A DNA stretch of 64,000 nucleotides from CAVSWT01 sp963775245 (GTDB lineage: Bacteria > Bacteroidota > Ignavibacteria > Ignavibacteriales > Ignavibacteriaceae). The stretch's first letter is position 1, and every line of letters begins with the position of its first letter. The DNA lies in the NCBI GenBank assembly GCA_963775245.1, contig CAVZID010000019.1, forward strand, positions 248,001 to 312,000. Direction: 5' to 3'. Positions 8,677-17,712 of this stretch are shown piece by piece. The position numbers and the translations under genes are program-made. A model generated the notes under the pieces. It did no database searches and was not told the DNA's origin. It saw nothing but the letters and a program-made list of their open reading frames with translations.

Positions 8677-10506
8677 TTATTTTAGAAGGACTAGTTTCTT
8701 TACTGAATAAATTTCTTCCCCAACAATTGAGTAGAAATAGACCCCTGAACTGAAGGTTTGATAATCACTATTTTTTGAATCCCACGTGAACTGGTTATAA
8801 CCTTTTTGCTGCATTCCTAAATATTTAAAAAAAACTTGCCTCCCTAAAATATCATAAACTATAAATTTTAAATTTTGCTGCTTATTATTATAGTAATTTA
8901 TTTTTGTCATCCCGTTAAAAGGATTAGGATAATTTTGTTCAAGCTTAAATTGGTTTGGAACATTATTTATCCTATTATTTAAACCGGTAGTTAAATCTTC
9001 AATCACTATGCCGTTAAGCTGCGCACTATCTATTTCCGCGCATAGATTGATTTCCAAAATTCCATCATTGACTTGAATGCTGTCGGCAATAATATCAAAG
9101 GCTGTATTATCTGAAACGCGGCTGTATATATCTAAATTATTTTCAATTAAATTTCCTTCTACATAAACATCAAAAATTCTTTTTCCAATTTCAGAAAGAC
9201 GTTCTTCAGCAAACATTAATCTTACATTGTATTTTCCATTAGGTACTCTTACTCTATAGCTATTCAAACCGCACCTGCTGCTTAGATAGACGGAATCAAG
9301 ATCAGTATTATTAATTTGACGAGTGAATGGATAAACAAGGGAGTTTCCTTCCATGTATCCATATTCATTATTCTCATTCCAAAGCTGGTCAGGTAAAAAT
9401 CCTTGTGCTGAATCCCCGCCTACATTTATTTTTATTGGAAATGATAATTGTTCTGAATTGATTATTGTAAGAGACCTTAATGACATTGTGTTTGGTGTCG
9501 AAGCAGTATCTTTTATATTCATAACAATTAAGCCGTAGCTTTGGGAAAGATCATAACCAGTAACCGAAAGTTTAACAGTCCGGTTATCGCTTTGTAATGA
9601 TACGCTATCGATTTTAACATTCTGGATAATATAGTTTGATATTGATTCTGCAGTTGTTTTGTTAATTGCTTCAGAAAATCTTACAGTGATATGCTTTTCA
9701 TCATCTGCCCTTACCCAAAGGACTGTGGGTTTAGTCTTATCAACAAATCCAATATTGGACGCATCAGTTAAACATAGAATCATTTTACCATCTTTAAATA
9801 CACAGTTATCATCAATGAAGTCACAATTATTCCCCCCAAAAGTATGAATTCCTTTTTCCCATCTTGCAGTATTTAACGAATCAAAATCATCTTTCCACTG
9901 AATTGAAAAATTGTTTGAAGTACCATAATCACCTGAACCGGGAGTATATGAGTAATAACTTACCCAATCATAAAAAGCAAAAGCAGGGAGTACATCAGGA
10001 TTCCAAACCCCAACCCAATTTTCATATACAGGATTCCAGATATTCATCATTATTTTTTGAGGATAAATAAGAGTTTTTACGAAATCTCCAGTTTGTTTAT
10101 AAACTTCTACATCATCAATAAACCAGGCAACATAATCCGGAGTCCATTCTATTGCATAAGTATGATAATCTTGTGACGGATCAAAATCGAGATAATTAGC
10201 CCTAATATGAAATGCTTGCCCAGGTGTTATGGTGTTGAATTGAACATTATTATTATACCTGCCAAGTATCTCAACATCAATTTCATTCCATTTGTAGGTT
10301 GCCCATGGTTCGGTAGGAGTTCCATCAAAATATGTAAAGAAAGAAGCGAGAATGCCTTCTTTATTTGTGGATTTGTATCTCGCCTCAATCCTTCCAAACA
10401 AATAAGAATCCAGCGTTCTAAGTTCAGCACCTTTGAAATCTTTTGAAAAATTAATTCCCGGTAAAAGTACAAAAAAACAAAAGAGCAAACAGAAAATAAA
10501 TTTCAT
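8677..10506 (-). CDS. circularly permuted GH16 glucanase with malectin-like and T9SS domains
   Basis: A 609-residue secreted glucanase. After the signal peptide comes KDFKGAELRTL, which resembles the mature start of the Fibrobacter succinogenes 1,3-1,4-beta-glucanase. Catalytic EIDVE is E75-D77-E79 (beta-bulge-free ExDxE lichenase type). The strand WKDDFDSLNTARWEKG (about 204-219), normally the N-terminus of a GH16 lichenase, lies instead after the last strand FYDWVSYYSY (178-187), so the domain is naturally permuted. Next come an Ig-like segment (about 257-350), a malectin-like carbohydrate-binding domain (about 355-505) and a T9SS sorting domain with QNYPNPFNGMTK. It is 41 bp upstream of the second GH16 gene. 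Confidence 0.88.
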   Translation of the reverse strand: MKFIFCLLFCFFVLLPGINFSKDFKGAELRTLDSYLFGRIEARYKSTNKEGILASFFTYFDGTPTEPWATYKWNEIDVEILGRYNNNVQFNTITPGQAFHIRANYLDFDPSQDYHTYAIEWTPDYVAWFIDDVEVYKQTGDFVKTLIYPQKIMMNIWNPVYENWVGVWNPDVLPAFAFYDWVSYYSYTPGSGDYGTSNNFSIQWKDDFDSLNTARWEKGIHTFGGNNCDFIDDNCVFKDGKMILCLTDASNIGFVDKTKPTVLWVRADDEKHITVRFSEAINKTTAESISNYIIQNVKIDSVSLQSDNRTVKLSVTGYDLSQSYGLIVMNIKDTASTPNTMSLRSLTIINSEQLSFPIKINVGGDSAQGFLPDQLWNENNEYGYMEGNSLVYPFTRQINNTDLDSVYLSSRCGLNSYRVRVPNGKYNVRLMFAEERLSEIGKRIFDVYVEGNLIENNLDIYSRVSDNTAFDIIADSIQVNDGILEINLCAEIDSAQLNGIVIEDLTTGLNNRINNVPNQFKLEQNYPNPFNGMTKINYYNNKQQNLKFIVYDILGRQVFFKYLGMQQKGYNQFTWDSKNSDYQTFSSGVYFYSIVGEEIYSVKKLVLLK

Positions 10507-10553
10507 TACTTATCATCTCCGCTATTGTATAAATGCTTCATAAATTTCCCTTG

Positions 10554-11595
10554 TTAAAAAGTGACAACAAGAGAAAATTTTTGAATATTATTTAATCTTC
10601 CAAAGTCCTGGTAAGCATAATTAAACTGAACAGCAACGTTACCCAAAAGTAATTGCTTTAATCCGGCACCAAGACTGAATGTTTCTTCTGAGTTTTTCAG
10701 AAAAAGTGATTTGTACCCGCCGCGAATACTAAAGAAATTATTAAATGTATATTCACCACCTACATTTACACTCTCATAGTTATCACTAACATGCAATGCA
10801 TCCAAAGCAAGAGTAATTTTATGCATATCGGTTTTGATAGGTTCGTAAGCTAAACCAACACGGAAGTTTAAGGGTAGTTCCCATGTATCAGTTTGAAGAT
10901 AAGCAGGAATACTTCCGTTATTTCCTGAACTGGATGGATCCGGATCATATAAAACTAAAGCAGAGTTGCCCTGCAGTTGCATCTTTGTACCAAAATTAGA
11001 AATTGACATTGCAAGAACAATCCCGTCAAAAGGGGTTACATATTGAACGCCCATATCTAGCGCAAATGCTGAAGCGGACATTTTCCAGATTCCTTGGTAA
11101 ACAAATTTTGGATTGAAACCAATAGCAAAGTTATCTGTAAGTTGAATTGCCCAGGCAAAGCTGAAAGCAGCATCGACTACATTAAAGGTTTCCCCGGTTC
11201 CTTCCGGCTGCATCAACAGTGGTAACTTTCATATCCCCATAATCTGAAGTAGTAAAGCTAGCACCGATAGTTCCAAAGTCACCGAGGCTGTATGTCATAG
11301 CAAGAAAATTATAATTCAAATCTGCTATCCATTTAGTGTGATCAACAATAAAGCTGGCTCCTTGAATTTTTGCAATACCAGCGGGGTTCCAATAAATTGC
11401 ACTTGGATCATCTGAAATAGCAACAAATGCACTTCCCATTCCTATTGCTCTAGATCCTTGTCCTATCGACAAAAATGGAGCAGCAGAGGTTCCTCTTTTA
11501 GATACATTAGTAACACCATTCTGTGAAAATAAAGACGTTGTTACAATAATAATTAAAGCAAGTGTTAATATTTTATTTTTCATTTTATTCTCCAT
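10554..11595 (-). pseudogene. PorV/PorQ-family outer-membrane protein, frameshifted
   Basis: Two overlapping reading frames encode one PorV-like beta-barrel of about 345 residues. The first (11595 down to about 11211) has a signal peptide and the family hallmarks RAIGMGSAFVAISDDPSAIYWNPAGIA. The second (to 10554) carries PEGTGETFNV, the barrel strands and the C-terminal SLVVTF. Removing one base (an extra G) near 11211 joins TTVD directly to QPEGTGE, as expected for the family. PorV shuttles T9SS cargo across the outer membrane; this paralogue sits 2 bp after the large surface protein and near the TonB receptor, so it probably serves that locus. Sequencing error and true decay both remain possible. 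Confidence 0.82.
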
Positions 11596-11597
11596 CT

Positions 11598-14500
11598 CTA
11601 CTTTATTATTGCAAATTTGCCGATTTTTTCACCTATACCGGGGGCATCGACATGATAAATATAAAGTCCGTATGCAATGTCCATCCCATCATCCGTTACT
11701 AGATTCCAGGTTAAAGCGCCATTTGTTGGGGATGAATCTTTTTGGAGTGTTTTAATTAAAGCCCCGGTAATAGTATAAATCCTAACTGTGCAGTTTGCAG
11801 GAAGATTTGTAAAGTCAATCCTTCTCTCCCCTCTACCAGTTTGATTTAAATTTCTTTGTTCCCATTTATCAGTTGAAATATACGGATTAGGCACTACTTC
11901 AATTTTATCCAAACCAGATTTAGCAATAGTATTGTCAACTTTAGATGATTTAGTCGTAAAGGTGAAATAGTCACCTGTTTTAAAAGGTTTATTTGTAATA
12001 ATTCGGAAAATATCTCCGGCAACCGGAGGAGCAGTAAAAGCAGCAGTTGTATCCTTATAATAACCGATTCTATAGGTTAATTTTTGCACATTACCTTCAT
12101 ATTCAATAAGTGCTATATCATCACCTAAACTAAATACTTTATCTTTATTATTGTCAAAAATAAATACAGGGACTTCCATACCGGTATTTAAGTTTGTAAC
12201 TTTAAAGTTAATCGCCATGTTGTTTATTGATTTATTAGATTTATCTGCTAAAAAATCTAACTGATAATTGGCAGGCCATGCGATATCTGACGCTGGTTTA
12301 CTATTATCTGCAGAGATAGGCATAGAGTACGTGCTAAATCCTTTTATCCAGCCACTCTTACTTTGGTTAACGGATACGGAATCGTAATTATTAATTGAAA
12401 CTGCAAAACCATCAAATGGCGGGCTAAACTTACCTGCTCCAAAGTTTGTGGAATCAATATTTGAATTCAATGTATCAATACTTACTCCCATTTCCCTAAT
12501 TATAGAATAAGAAGATGTTCTATATTTTAAACTGTCCCCACCTGAAGTAAATTCAACTTTATATGTTGCCCCATCTTTAATTTGAGTTCCATCTAGCACA
12601 GTAATCCCCATATTTCCGGTACCTAAACCTTCAGTTACCTTACTAAAATCGCCGGACACTTCTGGTGGCAAATAACCAGCCGCCGGGGCATCTGGCTTAA
12701 CAACCTGACAATTGATATCAACAAATCTGATATTGCCAACTAAATCTTGCTGTATAATTTTGGTTGTTTCTGTAGGAGTTAATCCAGTTGTACCATAATT
12801 GGGATCTCCCTTATCGTAAGCCACACAAGCATAATAATAAGTTTGTCCATTCGTAACGGTTGAATCTACAAATGAATGCTGCAAGCCTGTGTCATCTCCT
12901 CTATAAAAGTGAGCGCCGTTTATTCCAATTGGATCCGGCCCTTTAATAGAATCAACCAAATCAAATTGAGCAATTGGTTTCCAAAAAAGTGAATTTCCTT
13001 TAGAATCTGTAATAACTTTTATGTCTTGAAATTCCGGCTCTTCACTTCTATATATCATATATCCTTCAAAATCATATTTCTTTAGAAATCTATCATAAGA
13101 AGCTTCTGATTTACTATCCCAGTATAGAAATACTCTTTTATTTCCTGCAACAGCATGCAAAGTAGGTTTGTAAGGCGGCTGGGAAAAGTTATAATTAGCA
13201 TTATAGATTTGCTGCACTGTTTCTTTATTAAAAGCCATATCGCTATAGTCAACTCCAAACACTAATGCTACAGAAAACCTTTCCCGGAGAGTAGATTTTA
13301 ATGGGAATGGGCCTGAGCCAAATAGAATTTGAATATTAGCTTTTTGAATTGTAGTGTCAAAGCTACCTCTAAGCATGTGCTGATAAATTACTTCATCGTT
13401 CTTTGGCCAAATTGCAGTAGGAGCAGTATTACTAAGTCTTTCAATCGCTAAGCTTGTTAAACCAATTTGATCGGATTCATCTTTATCTGTTTCATCAAAA
13501 TTAGGTTCCCCGTGAGTTGGAACACCATCTCCTTCACCTTCATCGGGCCCAGCATATTGCAAATCAAATGGGCCGACTCCATCTTTACCTAGATCATCAT
13601 TTAATGGTTCACCGGTATCCCATTTACCATTTCCGTTAAGATCTGTATATGGTACCCAATCATGATCATTATCAATATTATCATCTCTTCTCTCATCTAC
13701 CATTCCATCTTCATCGTCATCTATTCCGTTAAATCCATTTCCAGGGCTTTCCAAAAAAGCATAACCAACATAACCTGTTTTCCAGTTATTAGGCACTCCT
13801 TTACCATCACTATCATACGCATATGCTATATCCAATTTGGTATTATAAGAAGCATTATCATCTCCACCATCATCAACACCACCAACACCGGTATCACAAT
13901 AAAATCCAAAGTAAGTCGAATCGTAGTCATAATCTGATAAATTAACTATATCATAATGCCAAAATATAATATCTTCGGCATGAACATCTGACCATTGAAA
14001 ACCTCTAACTTCAATTCTAAGCCCAAGCCCGCCTCTATCTAAATGAGTTGCAATTGGTTGATAAGAATACGGTGCGCGGACGAATTCTTTATCCTGTGAA
14101 TCATCCATTACATAAAAAGTTTCAAAGTCTGCATTTTGAACACCTCTACCAAAATATCCGTACCAATAGCCATCCCAAGCATCAGTAATATTGGGTAAAG
14201 CTCTGGGCCACATATCCGGCCATGTATCCGGCTTTGTACTTATTGCCGGCTCTTCATTACTTGGGTTACTGTATCCTGGAACTGGTTCATTATCCCATAT
14301 TTGCCCTGTTACCGGGTCATAATCATATTCTTCACGATATGATGTTTCTACCGGATGGACTACTTGGCCATTACCAGGTGCTCTTACTGCAGCGGTTACC
14401 AATGGTGTACAGCCGTCAATATAATCATGGCCGCTTCCTTTAGGCCATTCACCCGACGGCCTATCAGGCCAGGTTCCAACTTCTCCATCATTTCTGAATA

Positions 14501-14669
14501 TTGTTCTGATAAGATTACCATCCATAATACCTTTTTTACGGTAAGTCTTATCCCCTAAGGGTTCGTTTCTATATTTTTCGGTTTGAATATCTACTTGAGC
14601 AAAAATTGATATGCTCATAAAAAAAATCAAAATTAATAAAGTTAACTTTCTATTCATTTCTAGCTCCAT
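11598..14669 (-). CDS. large surface protein of the TonB-receptor locus (T9SS-type C-terminus)
   Basis: 1023 residues with a signal peptide. The middle has an Asp-rich stretch (about 310-395, including NGIDDDEDGMVDE, DLNGNGKWDTGE and DETDKDESD) typical of calcium-binding dockerin/thrombospondin-3-like loops. A fibronectin-III-like domain follows (about 505-640). The C-terminal 90 residues (VVPNPYISTDKWEQRN onward, ending GKFAIIK) resemble a variant T9SS sorting domain without the QNYPNPFNP motif. No catalytic signature was recognised. It starts 5 bp after the TonB receptor stop and ends 2 bp before the PorV-like gene, so the three are one transcriptional unit. I infer a surface partner of the receptor; homology to SusD is not visible. 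Confidence 0.78.
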   Translation of the reverse strand: MELEMNRKLTLLILIFFMSISIFAQVDIQTEKYRNEPLGDKTYRKKGIMDGNLIRTIFRNDGEVGTWPDRPSGEWPKGSGHDYIDGCTPLVTAAVRAPGNGQVVHPVETSYREEYDYDPVTGQIWDNEPVPGYSNPSNEEPAISTKPDTWPDMWPRALPNITDAWDGYWYGYFGRGVQNADFETFYVMDDSQDKEFVRAPYSYQPIATHLDRGGLGLRIEVRGFQWSDVHAEDIIFWHYDIVNLSDYDYDSTYFGFYCDTGVGGVDDGGDDNASYNTKLDIAYAYDSDGKGVPNNWKTGYVGYAFLESPGNGFNGIDDDEDGMVDERRDDNIDNDHDWVPYTDLNGNGKWDTGEPLNDDLGKDGVGPFDLQYAGPDEGEGDGVPTHGEPNFDETDKDESDQIGLTSLAIERLSNTAPTAIWPKNDEVIYQHMLRGSFDTTIQKANIQILFGSGPFPLKSTLRERFSVALVFGVDYSDMAFNKETVQQIYNANYNFSQPPYKPTLHAVAGNKRVFLYWDSKSEASYDRFLKKYDFEGYMIYRSEEPEFQDIKVITDSKGNSLFWKPIAQFDLVDSIKGPDPIGINGAHFYRGDDTGLQHSFVDSTVTNGQTYYYACVAYDKGDPNYGTTGLTPTETTKIIQQDLVGNIRFVDINCQVVKPDAPAAGYLPPEVSGDFSKVTEGLGTGNMGITVLDGTQIKDGATYKVEFTSGGDSLKYRTSSYSIIREMGVSIDTLNSNIDSTNFGAGKFSPPFDGFAVSINNYDSVSVNQSKSGWIKGFSTYSMPISADNSKPASDIAWPANYQLDFLADKSNKSINNMAINFKVTNLNTGMEVPVFIFDNNKDKVFSLGDDIALIEYEGNVQKLTYRIGYYKDTTAAFTAPPVAGDIFRIITNKPFKTGDYFTFTTKSSKVDNTIAKSGLDKIEVVPNPYISTDKWEQRNLNQTGRGERRIDFTNLPANCTVRIYTITGALIKTLQKDSSPTNGALTWNLVTDDGMDIAYGLYIYHVDAPGIGEKIGKFAIIK

Positions 14670-14674
14670 ATAAA

Positions 14675-17440
14675 TTAAAATCCTACACCAAACCCAAGCC
14701 TTATTTGTCTTGGGGCAGAATAATTTTGTGGGTTTAAAAGATATTCATCTTTAGTATTAAGACCGTAGATTATACCTGTATATTCTTGAGCATCTAAATC
14801 AACACCTGCCCGGCCGGTAGATGCACTAACCCCATATTCATTTTTAATATCAAATAAATTATAAACTAGAAGATAAGTATTAAATGATAGGCCAAGAATA
14901 TCGAAATTTTTTGTAGCTTTTAAATCCACGTTCATGGTAGTAGGCTTTCTTCCGTTATTTTCAAAAAGAAGCCCATTAGTATATTTTGGTTCTTCAGTAT
15001 AAGGTGTACCGGAACCATAACTATAAATGAGTCCTACTGTCCAATCAGTAGGTTCCCCGACAGTTAAAGAGATATTTAATGTGGAAGACTGATCCCAATT
15101 TAATGGAACAGTTTTTTTAGTTTCTTCAACAGGCGGATCGGAAGATTGGTTATTATAAGTAGATAAAGGATCAGAAGCGTTTCCCTGGGCAACCTGGTAA
15201 GTATAATCAACTTTTGCACTAAATAAATCTGAATATCTTTTTTCAAAAGTTAGTACTATTCCCTTTACATTGCCATAATCTCTATTAACATATCTTCCGA
15301 AAAGGAATCCTTCGTATGTAGATAACACCTCGGTACCTAAAAGATTTCTAATATCACTATAATAAACGGACATATCTACAGAAATATTTGGAAAAAGAAC
15401 CTGCTGTATACCAAGTTCATATTTCACTGTCTTTTGAGCTTTTAATTCAGGATTCCCAATCAATGAACTTAAGCCTGTTCCTTGATTTACCACATAAGCA
15501 CTATTAGAATAAAGTACATCAAAGGTAGGAATCTGGAAAAAATGTCCATAAGAAAAATGAATTGCTCCTTCACTAGTGATAGGGAAAGAAACACCTAATC
15601 GCGGACTTACCTGATATTCTGTTTTTGCTTTTCTTGTTTTAAATGCCCCGGGAAAGTTTGGGTTATTTAAAGGATTTCTAATATCAACAGGTAAGACAGT
15701 ATTGGGATTAAAATAGTCAAATCTTACACCTGCATTAATAATCATTATGTCATATTCCATTTTATCTTGTATATAAGCAGAAAATTCATATGGCTTCCTG
15801 GTATATTTTTCATGATCCTGTGTCCCCGGTAAACTGTAACCTGGAGTAAATATTGGAATTGACTGTCCGTATTGATCAACTATAGCATTTCCATTTGGGT
15901 CAAGTAATATTTGGCCATCTGTTAAGTTCAATAGATTTTTTGATTCATTAAATATTTTATAGTTTGTATATTCAAATCCCATTTTAACTTTGTGTTCTTT
16001 ACTTACTTGAGATTCAATAGATAATATTGCAATATTTGTTTGGGTATATCTGTTATATCTATCTGTTTCTTCCCCTCCATTATTAAATGTATAACTTGAA
16101 AGCGGAGAAGAAAGGCTGGGGTCAACATATTGTGGATCCAGTTCATTAGCATATAAATAACCTTCATATTTATTTAAGTTTGTCGCTAATTTTAGACTGG
16201 CATAAGTGCTTTGGGTAGGAAAAAAGGATATTTGTAAATTATTACTTGTATTAGCTCGGTAATGATTTTTGATAGCATCAGGAGTCAACCTAAATGCATG
16301 GTTATAATATTTATTCCAATGATTATCCCAGAAGAAACTATAACTAAACTTCCAACTTTGCAGACTGTAGGTAAGCTTTCCATTAAAAGATTTATTTTCT
16401 TCAGGATTCATGGCTACATAAGCACTATCTCCGGTATTCCTATTTATAAAATTTTCAGGATGGCTTTGATCAGGAACAATTGCAGTTCTATCATAAGTAT
16501 TATAAATTCTTCTACCATACATATAACCATTATCTTTAAAGTATCTGCCGGTTAAGAAAAATGTCAAACCGTTCATAATTTTTGTAGGGCCGCTTAATCC
16601 AAATTGTAAGTCCTTTGGGCCTGCTGTATTGAATTTATTCAAGTTATAAAAAATATCATTATGAGTTGTAAAGTAATTGCCTATATAAGCTGAAGCAAAA
16701 CCTTCATACTTTTGAGTTCCATCTTTAGTAACAATATTTACTACTCCGGAAAGTGCCTTGCCGTATTCTGCATTAAATGTTCCGCTTATAACTTCAAGCT
16801 CTCTAACAGAATTGTTTTCAACGGTTAATGCTGAACTTCCGTTAAAAGCATCATTCACGGGAATTCCATCAACTAAATACGCAACTTCATTAGACCTTCC
16901 TCCTCTGAAATGGCCATCAACTACTCCCGCCTGCAGATTAATAACCTGCTGAATGTTTTCAACCGGCATCATCTTTATATCTTCGGATGAAACTATTGCT
17001 GCAGATGATGTTAAATCTTTTGTTATCATTGGGGCTTTAGCTTGAATTACAACTTCGCCTATATTCACAGCTTCAGAAGTAAGATCGACATTAAGCTCAG
17101 TAGTTAAATCAATTCTAACATTAACATTTTCAATTCTTACTTTGTGATAACCAACTGCGCTTGCTATTATATTATATTTCCCGGGCGGGATATTATTTAT
17201 AAAATAATATCCATCGGCATCGGCTGCAGCACCAAAGTAGGTACCTTCCACTACAATATTAGCACCTAATATTGGCTCGCTGGTTTCTTTGTCTAATATT
17301 TTGCCTGAAATTTTTCCTGTAGTTCCGGCTAATAGAGTTGCAGCGGGTATTAACAAAGTTAGAATTAAAAGTAGATTAAATATTTTTTTTGTAACCCTTG
17401 ATAGAAAAAATAGTAAGATACTGTTCATAAGACTTGCCAC
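14675..17440 (-). CDS. TonB-dependent receptor with carboxypeptidase-like regulatory domain
   Basis: Outer-membrane active transporter of 921 residues. A signal sequence is followed by a CarboxypepD_reg-like domain (about 43-130; GKISGKILDKETSEPILGA), the plug (about 135-250; VDGIPVNDAFNGSS and SGVVNIVTKDG) and a long beta-barrel ending GFGVGF, with a C-terminal aromatic. An alternative start inside the hydrophobic N-terminus is possible. It opens the operon that continues through the surface protein, PorV-like barrel and two GH16 glucanases, so glucan oligosaccharides are the likely cargo. No adjacent SusD-type gene was seen. Confidence 0.88.
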   Translation of the reverse strand: MASLMNSILLFFLSRVTKKIFNLLLILTLLIPAATLLAGTTGKISGKILDKETSEPILGANIVVEGTYFGAAADADGYYFINNIPPGKYNIIASAVGYHKVRIENVNVRIDLTTELNVDLTSEAVNIGEVVIQAKAPMITKDLTSSAAIVSSEDIKMMPVENIQQVINLQAGVVDGHFRGGRSNEVAYLVDGIPVNDAFNGSSALTVENNSVRELEVISGTFNAEYGKALSGVVNIVTKDGTQKYEGFASAYIGNYFTTHNDIFYNLNKFNTAGPKDLQFGLSGPTKIMNGLTFFLTGRYFKDNGYMYGRRIYNTYDRTAIVPDQSHPENFINRNTGDSAYVAMNPEENKSFNGKLTYSLQSWKFSYSFFWDNHWNKYYNHAFRLTPDAIKNHYRANTSNNLQISFFPTQSTYASLKLATNLNKYEGYLYANELDPQYVDPSLSSPLSSYTFNNGGEETDRYNRYTQTNIAILSIESQVSKEHKVKMGFEYTNYKIFNESKNLLNLTDGQILLDPNGNAIVDQYGQSIPIFTPGYSLPGTQDHEKYTRKPYEFSAYIQDKMEYDIMIINAGVRFDYFNPNTVLPVDIRNPLNNPNFPGAFKTRKAKTEYQVSPRLGVSFPITSEGAIHFSYGHFFQIPTFDVLYSNSAYVVNQGTGLSSLIGNPELKAQKTVKYELGIQQVLFPNISVDMSVYYSDIRNLLGTEVLSTYEGFLFGRYVNRDYGNVKGIVLTFEKRYSDLFSAKVDYTYQVAQGNASDPLSTYNNQSSDPPVEETKKTVPLNWDQSSTLNISLTVGEPTDWTVGLIYSYGSGTPYTEEPKYTNGLLFENNGRKPTTMNVDLKATKNFDILGLSFNTYLLVYNLFDIKNEYGVSASTGRAGVDLDAQEYTGIIYGLNTKDEYLLNPQNYSAPRQIRLGFGVGF

Positions 17441-17498
17441 ATATTTTTTTGAATATTCATTTTAATAAAAAAATTTTAACGCATTACGGACATTGAAT

Positions 17499-17551
17499 AT
17501 TGAGAATTGAATATCTGGTATTGAGAAAATTTAAAATGTTCAATTCTCAAT
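17499..17551. repeat. inverted repeat upstream of the TonB-receptor operon
   Basis: Perfect 13-bp arms ATTGAGAATTGAA and TTCAATTCTCAAT separated by 27 bases. It lies about 60-110 bp upstream of the receptor start, in a position where it could be an operator or a transcript hairpin. It may equally be a dispersed repeat. Confidence 0.6.
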
Positions 17552-17663
17552 GCTCAACTTAAAATTTTTAAGAGAGATTAAACACTAACATTTACAAGCA
17601 ATAATTGAAAGTACATAAAAGGTCTTCTCATCATTTATAGATTTAAATTCATTAACATTAACG

Positions 17664-17695
17664 AAAAAAATACAGGGCAGTCATTACGACTGCCC
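17664..17695 (-). terminator. intrinsic terminator of the T9SS carbohydrate-binding-like gene
   Basis: The perfect 8-bp stem GGGCAGTC / GACTGCCC with a 5-base loop (17675-17695) is followed, in the minus direction, by a seven-T run (17664-17670). It lies 18 bp after the stop of the 17713-20337 gene. Confidence 0.85.
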
Positions 17696-17712
17696 CAATT
17701 TATATTTTATAA

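Noticed and set aside
13662..13937. Plus-strand open frame rich in Ile/Thr
   Set aside because: It is the antisense shadow of the Asp-rich calcium-loop region of the 1023-residue surface protein.
11598..14669. Possible SusD homologue
   Set aside because: No TPR-like SusD features or lipobox; it has fibronectin-III and Asp-rich loops with a T9SS-like C-terminus instead.
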